From Tubiluchus corallicola (lineage: Eukaryota; Priapulida; Priapulimorpha; Priapulimorphida; Tubiluchidae), in NCBI GenBank assembly GCA_030141605.1, contig JAQGDQ010000141.1:362501-426500 (forward strand): a stretch of 64,000 nucleotides of DNA, read 5' to 3'. This document shows, piece by piece, positions 51,701-63,891 of the stretch; position 1 is the first letter of the stretch, and every line of letters begins with the position of its first letter. The notes below the pieces were generated by a model that had not been told where the DNA came from, made no database searches, and saw only the letters and a list, made by a program, of their open reading frames with translations. The position numbers were made by a program, and so were the translations under genes.

Positions 51701-52560
51701 TTTCTAGTAAAAATGTTGTTGGATGACGATTTTCCAAGCCCAACCATGTTCTACTTCACTAAATCTTTTCCCAGTGGGGGAGTTTTGATCTTAATAAGAG
51801 TAACCTAATTTTTGTTGCTGTCAGCTGAAAAGACGATTCCTTATCTTCATTGCTGCTTGGCTTATAATTAGTGCTGCTTGGCTGAATTACAGTAATTTGA
51901 GGGTCTGCGCTTATTTTGAATTTTTAAGCCCTGGATTTAAAGCACAAGAAAACACTCTTCACAAATAAAGCTTAAAAATTTGTCTTGAAATTTTATATCA
52001 CTTACGTGTTGTCTTACCACAAACAGAGCTTGTGTTTATAGTAACGCTGTATAAAACTTGTAAATTTATAGCGCAGTCATTTTAGCAATAAATCGTTTGA
52101 AACATGTTTAGATGACATTGCATAAAGTTTGAAAAAAATAATCAGATTTATAGTAGTGCACACTTCACTAACTAAGCAAAAGCTTAATTTATTTTATATT
52201 GTCAATAAGATCAATTGAGTGTTTTTTTGGTGTTCTATTCAAAGGTGCACTGCACACTACAATGGTGATGCAAACCGTTTTACCAGGTGGCGCGAATATT
52301 TTAAATTATTAGGAATTTTCTTTTCTAGTTAAATAAATCTTTCAAGCAGGTAAATGTAATGCTAAATAATATAACTTTATATTTAACATTTTTTGTTGCA
52401 TACTTTAAAAATGCCTTTTCTTCCCCTTTAACACATTTACAAGTATGTTCATAAACGTAACATTGCTTCCATGTTGAACCTGTTTTCTTTTACTCTACAG
52501 GAAAAGATAGACGACTTGATGGATCGTTTACACTTTCCAATGCAGGAGAAGCCACAGTAA
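48749..52560 (+). CDS. GTF2H5: General transcription factor IIH subunit 5 (TTDA/p8)
   Basis: Smallest subunit of TFIIH; with p52 it stabilises the complex and stimulates XPB in nucleotide excision repair. Exons are 48749-48783, 49858-49984 and 52501-52560, GT-AG with closing phases, giving 73 aa (human 71). The protein reads [20 protein letters not shown], then a conserved [15 protein letters not shown] section and a variable C-terminus ending EKPQ. The first residues are nearly identical to human. Exon 1 encodes only 11 residues, and intron 2 (2.5 kb) holds an inverted repeat and an element fragment. The stop codon is 21 nt from the COQ10 ATG with no canonical AATAAA between them; an AGTAAA variant overlaps the stop. 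The two genes therefore probably share a primary transcript. Confidence 0.95.
50165..50250 (+). repeat. Weak tRNA-like block, possible SINE
   Basis: GCTGGGACTTGGCATGCTGG is followed about 40 nt later by a B-box-like AGTTTCGAAT. It vaguely resembles the head of the tRNA-like block at 40888-40960 and is preceded by CTGTCTGTC-type sequence. It may be an old SINE head. Confidence 0.3.
50777..50966. repeat. 190-bp near-perfect inverted repeat in GTF2H5 intron 2
   Basis: Arms of about 75 bp (50777-50852 and 50892-50966) are almost exact reverse complements: CAGCATTTATTGCACAGTGC against GCACTGTGCAATAAATGCTG, and CTTTAAATAATACTAAGA against TCTTAGTATTATTTAAAG. The spacer is about 40 nt. Weaker complementarity continues outward. 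It would form a strong hairpin in the intron. A foldback MITE is the simplest reading; an endogenous hairpin RNA source is possible. Confidence 0.9.
52115..52435 (+). repeat. Fragment related to the interior of the element at 28611-29559
   Basis: Shares GCATAAAGTTTGAAAAAA/GCGTAAAGTTTGAAAAAA, TATTGTCAATAAGAT, TTCAAGCAGGTAAATGTAATGCTAA and CCTTTTCTTCCC in the same order and orientation with 28960-29215. Termini not found. It ends about 65 bp before GTF2H5 exon 3. Confidence 0.7.
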
Positions 52561-52565
52561 AAAAC

Positions 52566-52573
52566 GGTTACAG
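52566..52573 (+). promoter_or_regulatory. Candidate trans-splice acceptor ahead of COQ10
   Basis: GGTTACAG ends 8 nt before the COQ10 ATG and 13 nt after the GTF2H5 stop. An AG here would accept a spliced leader or an alternative upstream exon to give a monocistronic COQ10 mRNA. The preceding pyrimidine tract is poor, so the assignment is tentative. Confidence 0.35.
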
Positions 52574-52581
52574 ACTGTATC

Positions 52582-53286
52582 ATGTCACAGCGGATGATGA
52601 CAATTTTTCTCAGACGAAGTCGCCTTCATCGTTTCGACCTAGCCACCACGAGTCACCTTTTAAACAAAATCATGCCCTGTGCAGTTGGCATGACTCAGCT
52701 ATTGGACCATTTACCTTCGCTTGTCATAGACCAGCGGGCTGGAATTCTGGGGTTTACACGACCGCGGTTACCATTTGCGCCATCTGGCAACAAGAAAAAA
52801 GAATATTCTGAGCGGCGCATTCTAGGGTACTCGATGGAGCAGATGTACAATGTGGTCGCCAAAGTCGAACATTACCCCATATTTGTCCCTTGGTGCATAA
52901 ACAGCAAGGTATTTAACAGAAGGACAGGACATTTCAACTGCATGCTTGAAATAGGGTTTCCGCCATTAGTCGAGCGCTATAACTCTGTTGTTACCATAGC
53001 CAAGCCTCACCTTGTGAAATCTGTATGCACAGATGGACTCTTGTTTAATCACTTGGTGACAATATGGCGCTTCAGTCCTGGGCTTCCGGACAATTCGCAA
53101 ACGTGTACGCTGGATTTTTCTGTTTCGTTTGAGTTTAGATCTGCACTGCATTCGCAGCTTTCCACTCTTTTCTTTGACGAGGTGGTACGGCAGATGGTAA
53201 AAGCATTTTTGAAGCGAGCGAAAGTCTTATATGGGGAAGGATCTGTAAAGCATTCTCCTGCCCAGATTACAGTGTACAGGTCATGA
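52582..53286 (+). CDS. COQ10B: Coenzyme Q-binding protein COQ10 (intronless)
   Basis: START/polyketide-cyclase-like lipid carrier in the mitochondrial inner membrane needed for normal coenzyme Q function in respiration. The 234-aa frame is complete. Residues 1 to about 35 are basic, hydroxylated and nearly free of acidic residues, as in a mitochondrial presequence. From about 72 to 215 the family core is intact: [41 protein letters not shown]-type and [16 protein letters not shown], then [18 protein letters not shown] and [12 protein letters not shown]. There is no intron, unlike vertebrate COQ10A and COQ10B, and it directly follows GTF2H5. An operon-like arrangement or an old retrocopy are both possible. 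A poly(A) signal is at 54300-54305. The A versus B paralogue is not resolvable. Confidence 0.94.
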   Translation: MSQRMMTIFLRRSRLHRFDLATTSHLLNKIMPCAVGMTQLLDHLPSLVIDQRAGILGFTRPRLPFAPSGNKKKEYSERRILGYSMEQMYNVVAKVEHYPIFVPWCINSKVFNRRTGHFNCMLEIGFPPLVERYNSVVTIAKPHLVKSVCTDGLLFNHLVTIWRFSPGLPDNSQTCTLDFSVSFEFRSALHSQLSTLFFDEVVRQMVKAFLKRAKVLYGEGSVKHSPAQITVYRS

Positions 53287-53598
53287 CCTTACTTTAATTT
53301 AGGACAATTTGTTGCTTTTTGTTATTAGCTAAGATAAATTTAACTATAATTTGTTAAGCGAGTCATACGTTAATTATACTCATTTTATAGATTTTATACT
53401 CTTAAGTAGTATAAAAATATTTATTGGCTGAGGAATTCTGACACATTTTATAGATTTTTGTACTTTAAATGGTATTAAAATATTAATAGGATGAGGGATA
53501 CTGATGTTGATAGTTAAAATTAAAAGCATTTGCATTACTTGTGATGTAAGTCAGATTAGAGTTTTAAATTTTCTCTTGCAGGTTACATCTGTCTAAAG

Positions 53599-53857
53599 GT
53601 GCTTTCAAACTAGCATGCTTTCTCTCTGATTGCAGGCTCGCAAGTGTGAGCTCATTTGCAAGTTACTGTCAGCAAGCTTTTGCAATCTCTTACTGTTTAT
53701 TGTGAACATCTCGTCGAGTTAGTCTCAACGCTTGCAGTGAATAGAGAAGTTATTGTCAGCTCGCGCTTACTGTCGGAGAGTAACTCGCAACAAGTTTTGC
53801 TGGTAGTCTGAATGCGCTTGCCAGTTATAAGTGAGAAAACTTGCTAGTCTGAACATG
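53599..53857. mobile_element. Stem-loop MITE family B, copy 2
   Basis: The ends TGCTTTCAAACTAGCATGC and GAGAAAACTTGCTAGTCTGA are inverted, and the interior carries GCAAGTTACTGTCAGCAAGC and CTTGCAGTGAATAGA motifs shared with 27711-27951. Confidence 0.75.
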
Positions 53858-55705
53858 TGTTGTAAGGAATTGTACGCTTTTTGTTTGACAGTCTAGGTTA
53901 ATTTTTGCAAATAAGGTTTGAAATTCTCACACGTGTAGACATCCATAGACTCTATATACGTGACAAGCCACATTATGTAATGATTACAATGAATTACTTT
54001 TGGTAATGATTTGCTATGTGCAATACTGGATTATACTGCTGTGTCATATCACCTGTAAATAATCAAACTTTGTTCTGCGGCATAGCTAGATGCTTTAGAA
54101 TGCCCAGCTTGTTCACCGCATCTTAAATTCAAGGTGCAGTTGTTGGACAGCATGGAATTACTTTGTCATGTTGCCAGTTTGAAGGACTGTGTTGGTTTTA
54201 GTATTAATTTGTTTTGCTCATTTTGATTATTTATTGTTATCAGAGCTTAGACTTTGTTAATAATTGTTACCTTGGCAACATGATCGCATTTTTTCTAGCA
54301 ATAAAGAAAAATATGTCCCAAATTTCTTAAAATGTAAGCGATGGAGGTCTTTTGAAATAGAGTTCATGGGCTTTGTTAATAATTGTTACTGGTAAAGAAA
54401 AACACGTCTAAAATTTCAGGTGTTAAAATGTAAGATATTATTGATTAACACGTTTTTAATTGGAGTTAAGTCTGGCGGGAATCCAGGTTTACAGTTCATT
54501 TAGCAATCCTAAGAACATTCGGTGATTTCATTCTGAATGGTGTGGCGATGTACAACTGGCGTGATCTGCTTTGCCATGTGAACGCTATAGGAATAATTTG
54601 CATGTATGTTTTTTTTCCAGTTATTGTTCCATCGTGACCTTACTGATTTTGTTTTGCATTAACTGTTTATTTCTCTCACTGAGAGTCTCTACCTGCATTA
54701 TGTCTTGCACAGTGTTGCAGATTTCTCAGTCGAGTTATGCACAACGTGATGAAATATCAGCCTGAAATATTGCCCGGCTTGATGAGCTACATTATTATGC
54801 ATTATTTTAACTAATGAATGTAATTCTAACATTTTATATAGCATGTTCAATGTGTATATACTTGTTGACAATTTGTTAAACAAAAATTTGTCTACATCCG
54901 GTTTTTGTATCGCACCACTTTAATGATTTACATTGCTCGTGAAATTTACAAACAAAAAGCCATTAAACATGCCAGTTTTGTAAAAAAATATTTTTGCTTA
55001 AAAACAAGCGCATAACAACAGCCGTTTTAACTTGCACAAGAGACCACTACAGCTCGCCTAAAAACCATTACGTCACCAGGGTATACATACAAGCCATTCA
55101 GTAAATCATTAACTTGCTTTAGCTAGAAACTACTATTAATGGTCACAAAAACATTTGCTTCACCAGGGTATATATATATTTATGTATGACAAATTTTCCA
55201 GTAGATTTCTGACATGGTCACTTTACCATTTAACTCGCAAGAAAACCATGGCAGTGAAAAAACATCTCAAACCACTGATAGTGGTCCCCACATATCTGCT
55301 TCACCAGAGTATACAAAGTTATTTAGTAAATCACGAGCCAAAATTTCAACTACTGAGAGCAATATTTCCCGAATATTGTCTCTATGCCGAATACAACAAG
55401 TCTTATCGATAACAATGACAACATTAAGCAATTATTACAAGAGTATACAAGTCATTGGGATCAACATAATAATTATATACACAGATAAATGTCCGATTAT
55501 AAGATACAAAATTTACATTAACATACGAGCAATTGCCAACTGCTATGCATTTTACAATTGAGAATATAATGTGTATCACACACACCTACCTTAAGCAACC
55601 TGCACATACCAGAGTTCTTCCAAAGCAATTACAGTCCAAAGTGATTTAACTTTGGCGCCACACCACATACTACAAAGCAAAATAACTATAGCAACAATCT
55701 GACGG

Positions 55706-55842
55706 AAAGTTCAGTCTAGCGAGTTTTCTCTGTGACAGCAAGTGTGAATTGCTCTGCAAGTTGCTGTCGGCGAGAAATTGCAAATTGTCTGACACTAATT
55801 GAACACGCAAGTTGGCGAGAAAACTCGCTATCTGAACGCGCC
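55706..55842. mobile_element. Stem-loop MITE family B, copy 3 (short)
   Basis: The ends TTCAGTCTAGCGAGTTTTCT and GAGAAAACTCGCTATCTGAA are well preserved around a shortened interior (GCGAGAAATTGCAAATTG). It is the best guide to the family termini. Confidence 0.8.
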
Positions 55843-57629
55843 GTAAGTCTCGTATATAACAGCCAGCTTGCTGTACATCTTCCAATAGCTAAAGCACTTA
55901 TTAACTTTTTCCTGCCACAGAAACTCCTGATCACTAGACTCCTCTGGTTCAGTTCCAAGCCCAACCAAAGAGAAGCCAATAGAGAATACGAAATAGATAC
56001 AATAATAAAACAATGTAGTTTAAATTCGGTATGAGATAAGTAACATTTCGCTATTTATCATAATTGCCATACATTGTTATAGCAGACATTGCTACATAAA
56101 TGTTGAGAACAAATTTAATTAATTGAAAATGACACAAAAACAGCAATTAGTGAATAATACAATATCTGGCTAGACAACACAATATATGCAGTATAAAGAC
56201 GATGAAATGTACCACTTTTGAATTAATAAGTATCTCACTTAGTCAGCTTGTAATGCTTAAAAAAAGTCTAATATTACAACAAATAGCCCGCAATTTAACC
56301 AAACTGTAAATCAATAAAAACAAAAATACAAGAACAGGAGTTAAGAAAAAATGACGCATTGTTACACAAAAAGCTCAAAATTAAAATCACATGAACTGAC
56401 TTTACACCGTACAAAACAAAACTACGATAAACATTTTACAATTGCGAACTATAAGAGTTCACAGTATTTAAAAAGAAATCACACAGTTTACAGAAGATAC
56501 TCTAGATACAGAAGGACTAAAAATTCTGTGTCACTGTAGTGTCTTATTGAATATGCCATTCAAAGCAGCCACTTAGAAATTGATAAACTAGTTTCTTTGC
56601 AGAAAAACTTGTTTTAGCATGGTTTAATCTCAATGGTGTACAATACTATAAAGTAAGATGGCAAAGCTTTTACAACTAGAGCATATAGGTTATACAAGAA
56701 AGGAAATAATACAAATTTTGTTTAACATAATAACTACATTTGAATGTAAAGTTGCTGTTGAATGTACCGTTGCAAGTTTTTTTCTTACAAAAACACGGCA
56801 CAGTTGAAGGCTAACTGACTGACTAACTTAACTATGCAGTAGTCCATATGCACTGGAACTACATAAGTCATCAAAACAAAAGTAACATCTTATAAGCTCA
56901 AAACTTCTGGTTATATTCAAACTCAACACTTTTTCAAATTCACAAAGTCAAGTTCAGAAACAATATTTTCTCTCAGGCTCGAAAATGCCACAGTGTTGAA
57001 CATCATACATCACAGATAACAAAAAAATCACAACTAAAAACCGGGACAACGAAAATAGCAGATGACATAACGAAACGTGTTGCTTTTTCCAAGCGTAACA
57101 GAATGAAATAATTATATTTCTTACTTTTATTATTGAGTTAATAATGCCATACTGATGTTTATCAACCAACTAAACTGATAACGAAACAGCAAACCAGCAA
57201 CTATACAAACTAATAAAAGAAAATACATACGACTTGTGGACTTTTCAACAAATCAACATTTCTTTCAACGTGTAAGTAATAAACAAAAATGATCGGTAAC
57301 CTAAACAACATCTGCTTGAAATTAATGAATGAATTTACAATCTAAACTGCAAAATGCAAATCACAGAAGCAAAAATACAACATAATCTAAGACAGAACTA
57401 GCATAAAGCAGCCAACTAGACACCGCTGTACATTACAAACTTGCATGATATAACATCAAACGATTAACTGCTAATCTATCATTTCACCGTAACAATGCCA
57501 GGCACAGTAACACATCCAATAGGAAAAGCACAACAATGCAATATAAGCAAACAATGAACATTGCTCACTGCTACACTCTTAACAGTCCCGCTCAGGAAAT
57601 CAGGCCGCCAGCTCAACACACACGTCAGC

Positions 57630-60600
57630 TCACGATTTAGGTGAATGCGGAGGTGGTGCTGTCGGTTTTGCAAATTTATCTGGGCTGGGCCGGATCTTTT
57701 GCTGTTGCTGCAAACAAACATAAATTAATATTTCAGGTTCTCCTATTCCTATAACTGGCACGTTTCTTGAAACGTAATATAGTGTGTTGTGATGTGAGGA
57801 AGAAATTAGTTCAATCTGCCACCTAAATTATGTACAATAACTCAAGCTGGTATAGAAAACAGAACAACTATTGTTCACATGCAGTTCATATTGTACAGTG
57901 TCTTAGACAAATGTTCAAAAACTGTGCAATAATGAAGTTCTATTTTCCTGCCTATAGCACTGTAATGTAGGGTCTGATGATAAATAAGTCATTAGTGGAA
58001 CAGTAAAATATGCGCTCTTTATCATTAAAACATTTGAAACATCGTGCAATCAGGCTACGATTTCTATGCACAATTTTTAAACAAATTATTATAGTGTTTT
58101 TACCGCAGAGCAAAATCAAGTAATATGCATAATATTATTAGTGATTCGAAAATTTATTCGAAAAACTTTAAAACTGAATTCAAATTCTATTCGGAATCGA
58201 AAATGCTGAAATTCGTTTTGATTCGAGTTTGAAAGTCACAAATTCGATTCGAATTCGCTTTCTGGTAGAAAATGCTCAGCCCTAATGCCTACTTAGCACC
58301 AAACTGTTTGTTAAAAATCAGGGAATTTAAACTTAGTTGTCACTTTTTTCAATAACTATCAGTGTTCGTTTACCATAAGCCAAGTGACGAACTGTTTCTC
58401 TGTAAAGTCTGATCAAGGCCACGTACAGTTTTCCTGTATTAATAATCAATGACTAACTACTTTTTTAACATGGAAAAATATTTGTTTTGATTAAACAAAC
58501 GTACAAGAATCAGCGCACTCACCGATGTACTAATCGAAGGCGGCGGTGGCGGCGGCGGAGACGTGCTGAGCAGCAGTGTGGTGGAGCCTGGATAGACCGC
58601 ATTGCCGCAAGAGCTACATCGTAGCACAGCCGGAACGTTTGAAGGACTAATGATAGGATAACTTAAACCTAAATAAAATAAACGAACAAAATAACGCTTC
58701 GTCAACAGCTCTTTGCACGTGAATGACCTATACTGACAAGTTTTAGAATTTTTTGTAACACCAAATTGTGGACAAAAGCAGTTTAACTCTTTATTATAAA
58801 AGAATTGAAGTGCTTCCTCAAACTATATTATATTATTGTATGACTATATTATACAATTTTATTGTCACTGTAAAGCAATTTAATTTAGCCTTCTATAATT
58901 ATTTCTTTTTGCATTTTTACAAACATGTGATTCTTTAAAGTGTTTGAAACAAAGCCAGTCTTGGTCACGTGACCTAAGTTTTAGTAGTATACGCCGCCTT
59001 TCAATCGCTCTTGTTTTTTACACGTAGTTAGATTTTCTGTTTTTTAGTGATCATGCCATTTAGTGATACCTGAATTGTTTTGTTTATTTTGTTATAATTT
59101 AGCAGTCATTGGTCTTACTGTCAAGCCAAAGTTGTCACCAGTAAATGTAAGTTGCTGTTTACTTTAATAATTAGTTAATAGTTTAAATTTGTTAGAATTG
59201 CTTCAAATCTCTAAAATCATAAGGTAATAATTTGTGTTTCAGCTTTCCTAAATCGAATTTTTCATCTTTAGTATAGTAAATAACCTTTGGCACGTTTTTA
59301 AGCGCTTTTTGTGATCTGTTATTTTAATAAATTGCAGGTCTATAACACAGTTCAATGCTGATTTTTGCTGTTTCTTTGCCTGGACTGAGAGCATCCCATC
59401 CATATTTATAATGGTTACAAGGATTAACAAATTAGCACTTTAGAGAAAGAGATTCTTACAAGGTAAATAGCATTAATTAATCAACAAAACAGAGATCTTA
59501 GCTTTTGTATTTTTCTAACTAAATTATATTTAGTATTCTAGAAAGTACAAGTGACTGTACGTGAGACTTTTACTCAAAGCACTAAACAACCAGAGGGTGT
59601 CAAGCAACAGCAAAAAGGGTTCCCACAGAATTTTATTTTCCTGACTTTTATATGAGTTTTCCCTGACCAAGATAAGCAGTAATTGCATTACCAGTATACA
59701 TATTCAAACATTTTTGTGAATCAACGTTTATACATATACTGTGTAAGCCAATCATTATTTTTGGAACAGAAATCGAAACTGGGCGCTTGGTATAACAAAA
59801 TTTTATGTGAACATGAATCACTGAAAAATATCGGTTCATGGTGGTTATTTTTGCAACCCTTTCCCTTTTCGCCCCATTAACATCATTTTTCCAACTTTTT
59901 ACCAAATTATCTTTTCCCCTGACATTTCCAGGATAGCCTCTATTTTCAAGGATTTTCCCTGAGTGTAGAGAAATCACATTAATCAATTTGGGAATGAATT
60001 TCGTATTGATAGTAAAAATTGCGAATTTATTTCAAATCTTTTAACAACATACCAGTGCCGCCTGGAGAGAGACCAGGATTTGTGGGATACGGTATGGGAC
60101 TAGACGCTGTACGAGAGCGTGGCACTCCATGACCATGTGTGGCTGCTTCGTTGAAATGCCTACAGAATAGCACAAAGAAATATGGATTTACTAATTAGTA
60201 ACTAAAAAACGAAATTGATAACTACAATAACTAGAACTGCCGTCATTATTAACTTCAGTTACTAGTAGCTACTCAACCTCAATTATTTAAGGAAGTTCAT
60301 AACCGAGTGGTCACGGCGTTGTGATTGGTAACTGAAGCTAAGAATGACGCTACTGACAGTTGCCAGCTTGGTTATTTGAGACGAAATCACATCAAAGTGG
60401 TCATGGCATAATGATTAGTGGCTGAAGTAATGAAGCTGAGGTTGGTCAGTGAACAGGTAGTTGAAGTGGTTCAATACTCTGACTGGTTTCGTTCACCATA
60501 CTGGTACTGGTCATTTACCTCATAGACGGAGGATGTACGTACGTCCGAATCTGGCTCAGATATCAATGTTCATTTTAGAAGTACAGCCTTGATAATGAGT

Positions 60601-62409
60601 CAGGTTCTAGTTTGGCCATGACCACTTGAATTGAACAAACCGTGACATTGAATGCAAGAACCTACCTACTGTGCACTGAATTACATTAAAAAAGAAAAAA
60701 GTTTATTTTTAGCCTAACAATAACAAAATAAAATCTAGACAATATCACATCAAAATGGCAAAATAGCCAAATTCTTCAGAGCAGAAAATAGCACGAAATA
60801 TGCACCAATATAGTACAACCGTTAATTTGTGATAACTGCTTTCAAATTACTGTGGATGCAGCAGTCCGTTGAAATGATATCTTAAAAGAACATAACAATT
60901 CACACCGCTCATCATCCATTTCTAAACTGCTTTCGCTCTCTGATAGGTGGCGACACAAGGCCTCTCGGCGGTCCATTTCCAGCTGTAGCTTTCTCTGTAG
61001 CCTGATGTTTTCCTCGCGAATGTGTCGTTCTTCTTGAGCATAGTGTGCCATCTTGTTTGAATCTGAAAAAGTTTTGACAAAATTGTATTGTATTGTATTG
61101 TATTATTATACAACCAGTTTTTTAACAAGTTATGAAAACAATGTCATGTGACGGAAAATAGATCTGCTATTGCGTAACAGAAAAGGACAATAGTACAGGG
61201 GTGTATCAAGACTTTACGATGCCCCAGGCTGAGAGTTTTGTCCTGCCCATCTCTATTGTGGATTTATGGTTGTTATGTACTCAGCAGATTAAATACTTAC
61301 TTGTGGTGTATTAGAAACACTATTAACCTAATTTCTATGTGGTCATTATAAATTACATGTATTTACATAGTGCTTATGTTTAAGCAAGCTGCGCAACTGT
61401 TTGTTGTATAATACCTTGCACCTGTTCGTTATGTGGTACTTATATAAAAGCTGAGCACAGTAACTGCCTGTAGTATGTTATGAAATGCGTCCTTCACATA
61501 AACTTGAAAGCATACACATTTTCCGAGGAGAATAAGAATTTTTTCTAAAATGTGGCGGCCCTCAAACTTTGGCGCCCTAGGCTATAGTCTAGTTAGCCTA
61601 TTGGTTAATACGCCCTTGCTCACTTCTTTTACGGGCAAATCAGCAACAGCCGGAAACGGGTTTTGACGATACAAGTCAAAACAGTGACGAGAAAAGACTA
61701 CCGGGTGAACGAACCTCACTTTAATACCACTTTTGGCACCATGATTGTTTATAACAGAACAGTAGCTCACTATAAAATTGATTAAAGTTTAAGGAAGGAA
61801 GCACAGAGTCGTGCTATTACTAGCTACTCACATTTGGAAATAGATTAGACTTATAAGTACATTAGACTTACAAGAAAAAAATCAGTCATCTTTAAATGGT
61901 TCTTGGTGGCATTATGATTATCAAGGCTGCTGCAAAGTTTTTTCTTGAATTTGTTGCCAACATATTTGCCTGTATTGTTAAATGTTAATTGATTTTGTAA
62001 CAGTGCTGGTGCCTTTAACATATGGTTAATACATTATACGCATGATCGATTTTGCATAAGACTTCAATTACTTGAATTGTCAGTGTGTGAACAAAATAAA
62101 AACCAAGTCTGTGTGTCACTTGATAATTTTAAAAAAGAAACAGTAGTACGAAGAACAATGAATAGTCCACAATCAAACAATCACAAACACCTTCGCTCTT
62201 CCAAGATGCTAAATGATAAACAATAAATGGTGTGTATCATTGTAAACTCACGTTCAGCCTGTGTGTTCTCCAGCAACTTTCTTAGCCGTAAAATTTCACT
62301 CTTTAAGTGTGTAATGTGGGAAGCAAGGTTTCCAGCAGTATCATCACCCAATATATCCATGGGTGATGGAGGGGTTGATACGGGTTGATCTAGCTTTTCT
62401 TGTAACATT
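57630..62409 (-). CDS. CCDC6: CCDC6, C-terminal half (5' exons outside the window)
   Basis: Coiled-coil domain protein 6, a phosphoprotein in vertebrates linked to checkpoint and apoptotic signalling and known as a RET fusion partner. Exons in transcription order are 62409-62252, 61062-60906, 60159-60053, 58668-58523 and 57707-57630, giving the last 214 residues. The first visible exon reads [19 protein letters not shown], very like human. Next comes a coiled-coil segment with [17 protein letters not shown] and the hallmark [21 protein letters not shown]. The proline-rich tail has [16 protein letters not shown], a seven-proline run and [17 protein letters not shown] before the stop. The tail adds an unusual CSSCG pair not in the vertebrate protein as I know it. 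The N-terminal coiled-coil exons are not found up to 64000. Orthology is secure; the last two exons are less conserved. Confidence 0.92.
58130..58285. repeat. Fragment with a CTCAGCCCTAA-type end
   Basis: GAATTCAAAT/ATTCGAATTC-rich sequence ending AAATGCTCAGCCCTAA resembles the right terminus of the element at 28611-29559. It is probably a partial relative. Confidence 0.4.
59615..59962. mobile_element. hAT-like MITE, family C, copy 2 (right end lost)
   Basis: Begins AAGGGTTCCCACAGAATTTT and shares TTTTCCCTGACCAA, ATAAGCAG-AATTGCATTA and TTTTTACCAAATTATCTTTT with 38427-38874. The right terminus is missing. It lies in the CCDC6 intron between 58669 and 60052. Confidence 0.75.
61086..61110. repeat. 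(TATTG)n short tandem repeat
   Basis: About four and a half copies of TATTG, just upstream of the CCDC6 exon at 60906-61062 on its strand. Confidence 0.85.
61196..61618. mobile_element. hAT-like MITE, family D, copy 2
   Basis: The ends CAGGGGTGTATCAAGA and TTAATACGCCCTTG are inverted. The interior aligns as reverse complement to 39295-39716, including CTTGCACCTGTTCGTTATGT and CTTTGGCGCCCTAGGCTATA. The flanking 8-mers do not match, unlike copy 1. Confidence 0.82.
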
Positions 62410-63359
62410 CTGAAAAAAAGTTAACAATGCACTACTGTTATTTCTCAATGACTTCAAGAAGGAGCTAATTAGAGATAATTTCCAAATCAATTTAGTTTGA
62501 TTTTTCAGAAGTAATAACAGGTACGACCGGGTGTGCTATGTTATGTGCAGAACTTGGAGAATAACTCATATCTTTGGCAACCCAGTTAAGAGAAAGTAAA
62601 ATTATGCCAGTAAAAATACGAAGCAGTTTAGCAAATGCTACCTGAAAGACACACAATGGAAAGTACAGAGGAAAAAGAAGGACGGTGATTCCCGTGAATT
62701 ACACGATTACCAAAATCCCAACACATGTCAATCGTACAGTCAGTGTTGCAGTTAAAAAGTAGGAATTGAAAAGTGAAAATAGAATTATAGAAATTAAACA
62801 GAAACTGCTACGAGATGACTGCATGATAAACTGACACTTTCATGTGCTTGTAATCAATAGGCCTATAAAGATATATTAATATTATTTTTCTAATGATCAA
62901 CTAATGACGACCTGTTTTATGTAAAGCCAAGCCACCAAAAACTAAATTCTGCAAACGAACAATATATAAAGGCAGTGTTTCTTAGGACTCTTATAGTCGT
63001 ACACTGCCCTCACACATTTTCTTCTATAAAAATAGTTTCATTAATGGCTACTTTGTATTCTATTGCATGTTTTGAAATAAATACGTTTTATATCTCAATT
63101 CTTATTGTAATCAATGAATTTTGGTTGAAAGCTACAACTTGGACTAAGTAACATACACTATTGACTCGTCGAATATTAGCTTTTGCGTATGTCTGGAATG
63201 GTGTTCGAGTATAAAAGAAACATATCATGTCATTGTCTACACCAACAATAAATACACCAATAGATGCTCTTTTATTTATAAGCTTTTGTTTACACAATCT
63301 TTAACACATTGCATGTCGCTGGTTACATTACTGCTTAAAAGAGTGAAAACAGTGTTGCC
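62410..63359 (-). other. CCDC6 intron, no exon seen
   Basis: AT-rich sequence upstream of the first visible CCDC6 exon. I looked for the expected coiled-coil exons (heptads rich in Glu, Lys and Leu) on the minus strand and did not find them, so they should lie beyond the right edge. Confidence 0.5.
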
Positions 63360-63891
63360 TAGTGGCAGCTCGTGTATAGGTACTGTGGAGCAGCAGCACC
63401 TCCAATATTATATTCACTCAATATTATAGATAATATTCACTTAGTAAGTCTTTTTCTTTAGTTCTTTTTTATACTTGTATGGTCCAGAGCGCGTGGGCGT
63501 AGCAATGTTTGCTTCATAACCCAACACAGTGTGCTCAAGCAACATGGCGTTTGACAGTTGTGCACATGTGCACATGTCTGAGATAATACGCTGCACTTTA
63601 GGTAGAAAGAGCACTGTCGCTAATGCAGTGTGTGTTGTAAGTTGTTCCATATTTAAAAGCCGTGTATCGACATATTTTTGAACTGCGAACAATTTAGGCT
63701 ATTCTTAAACAAACAATATTTTTTGTTAAGTTTATGTATCAAATTCCATACGTTTGTTTGTTTAAAATTACAATTACAAATTGCAACATTAAAATTACAT
63801 AATGTTTGTTTTGTTTTACACAATATTAAAACAATAACTAAAATTTTTTTGAAGCAGCACCCCCAGTAATTTTAGCTACAAACTGCCACTG
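63360..63891. mobile_element. hAT-like MITE, family A, copy 3
   Basis: A perfect 8-bp target duplication GTGTTGCC lies at 63352-63359 and 63892-63899. The ends are TAGTGGCAGCTCGTGTATAG and GCTACAAACTGCCACTG. The 532-bp interior matches 26700-27205 and 33081-33477, with no transposase frame. It is the youngest-looking member of the family here by its intact duplication. Confidence 0.95.

Larger units (their letters stand above)
53287..57629. other. Convergent spacer between COQ10 and CCDC6
   Basis: Contains the 3' UTRs of both genes and two family B MITEs. CTTTGTTAATAATTGTTAC is duplicated at about 54250 and 54370. The motif TCACCAGGGTATA recurs at about 55073, 55160 and 55300. A minus-strand AATAAA (57126-57131) could end the CCDC6 mRNA. 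No gene is recognised among the short open frames. Confidence 0.45.
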
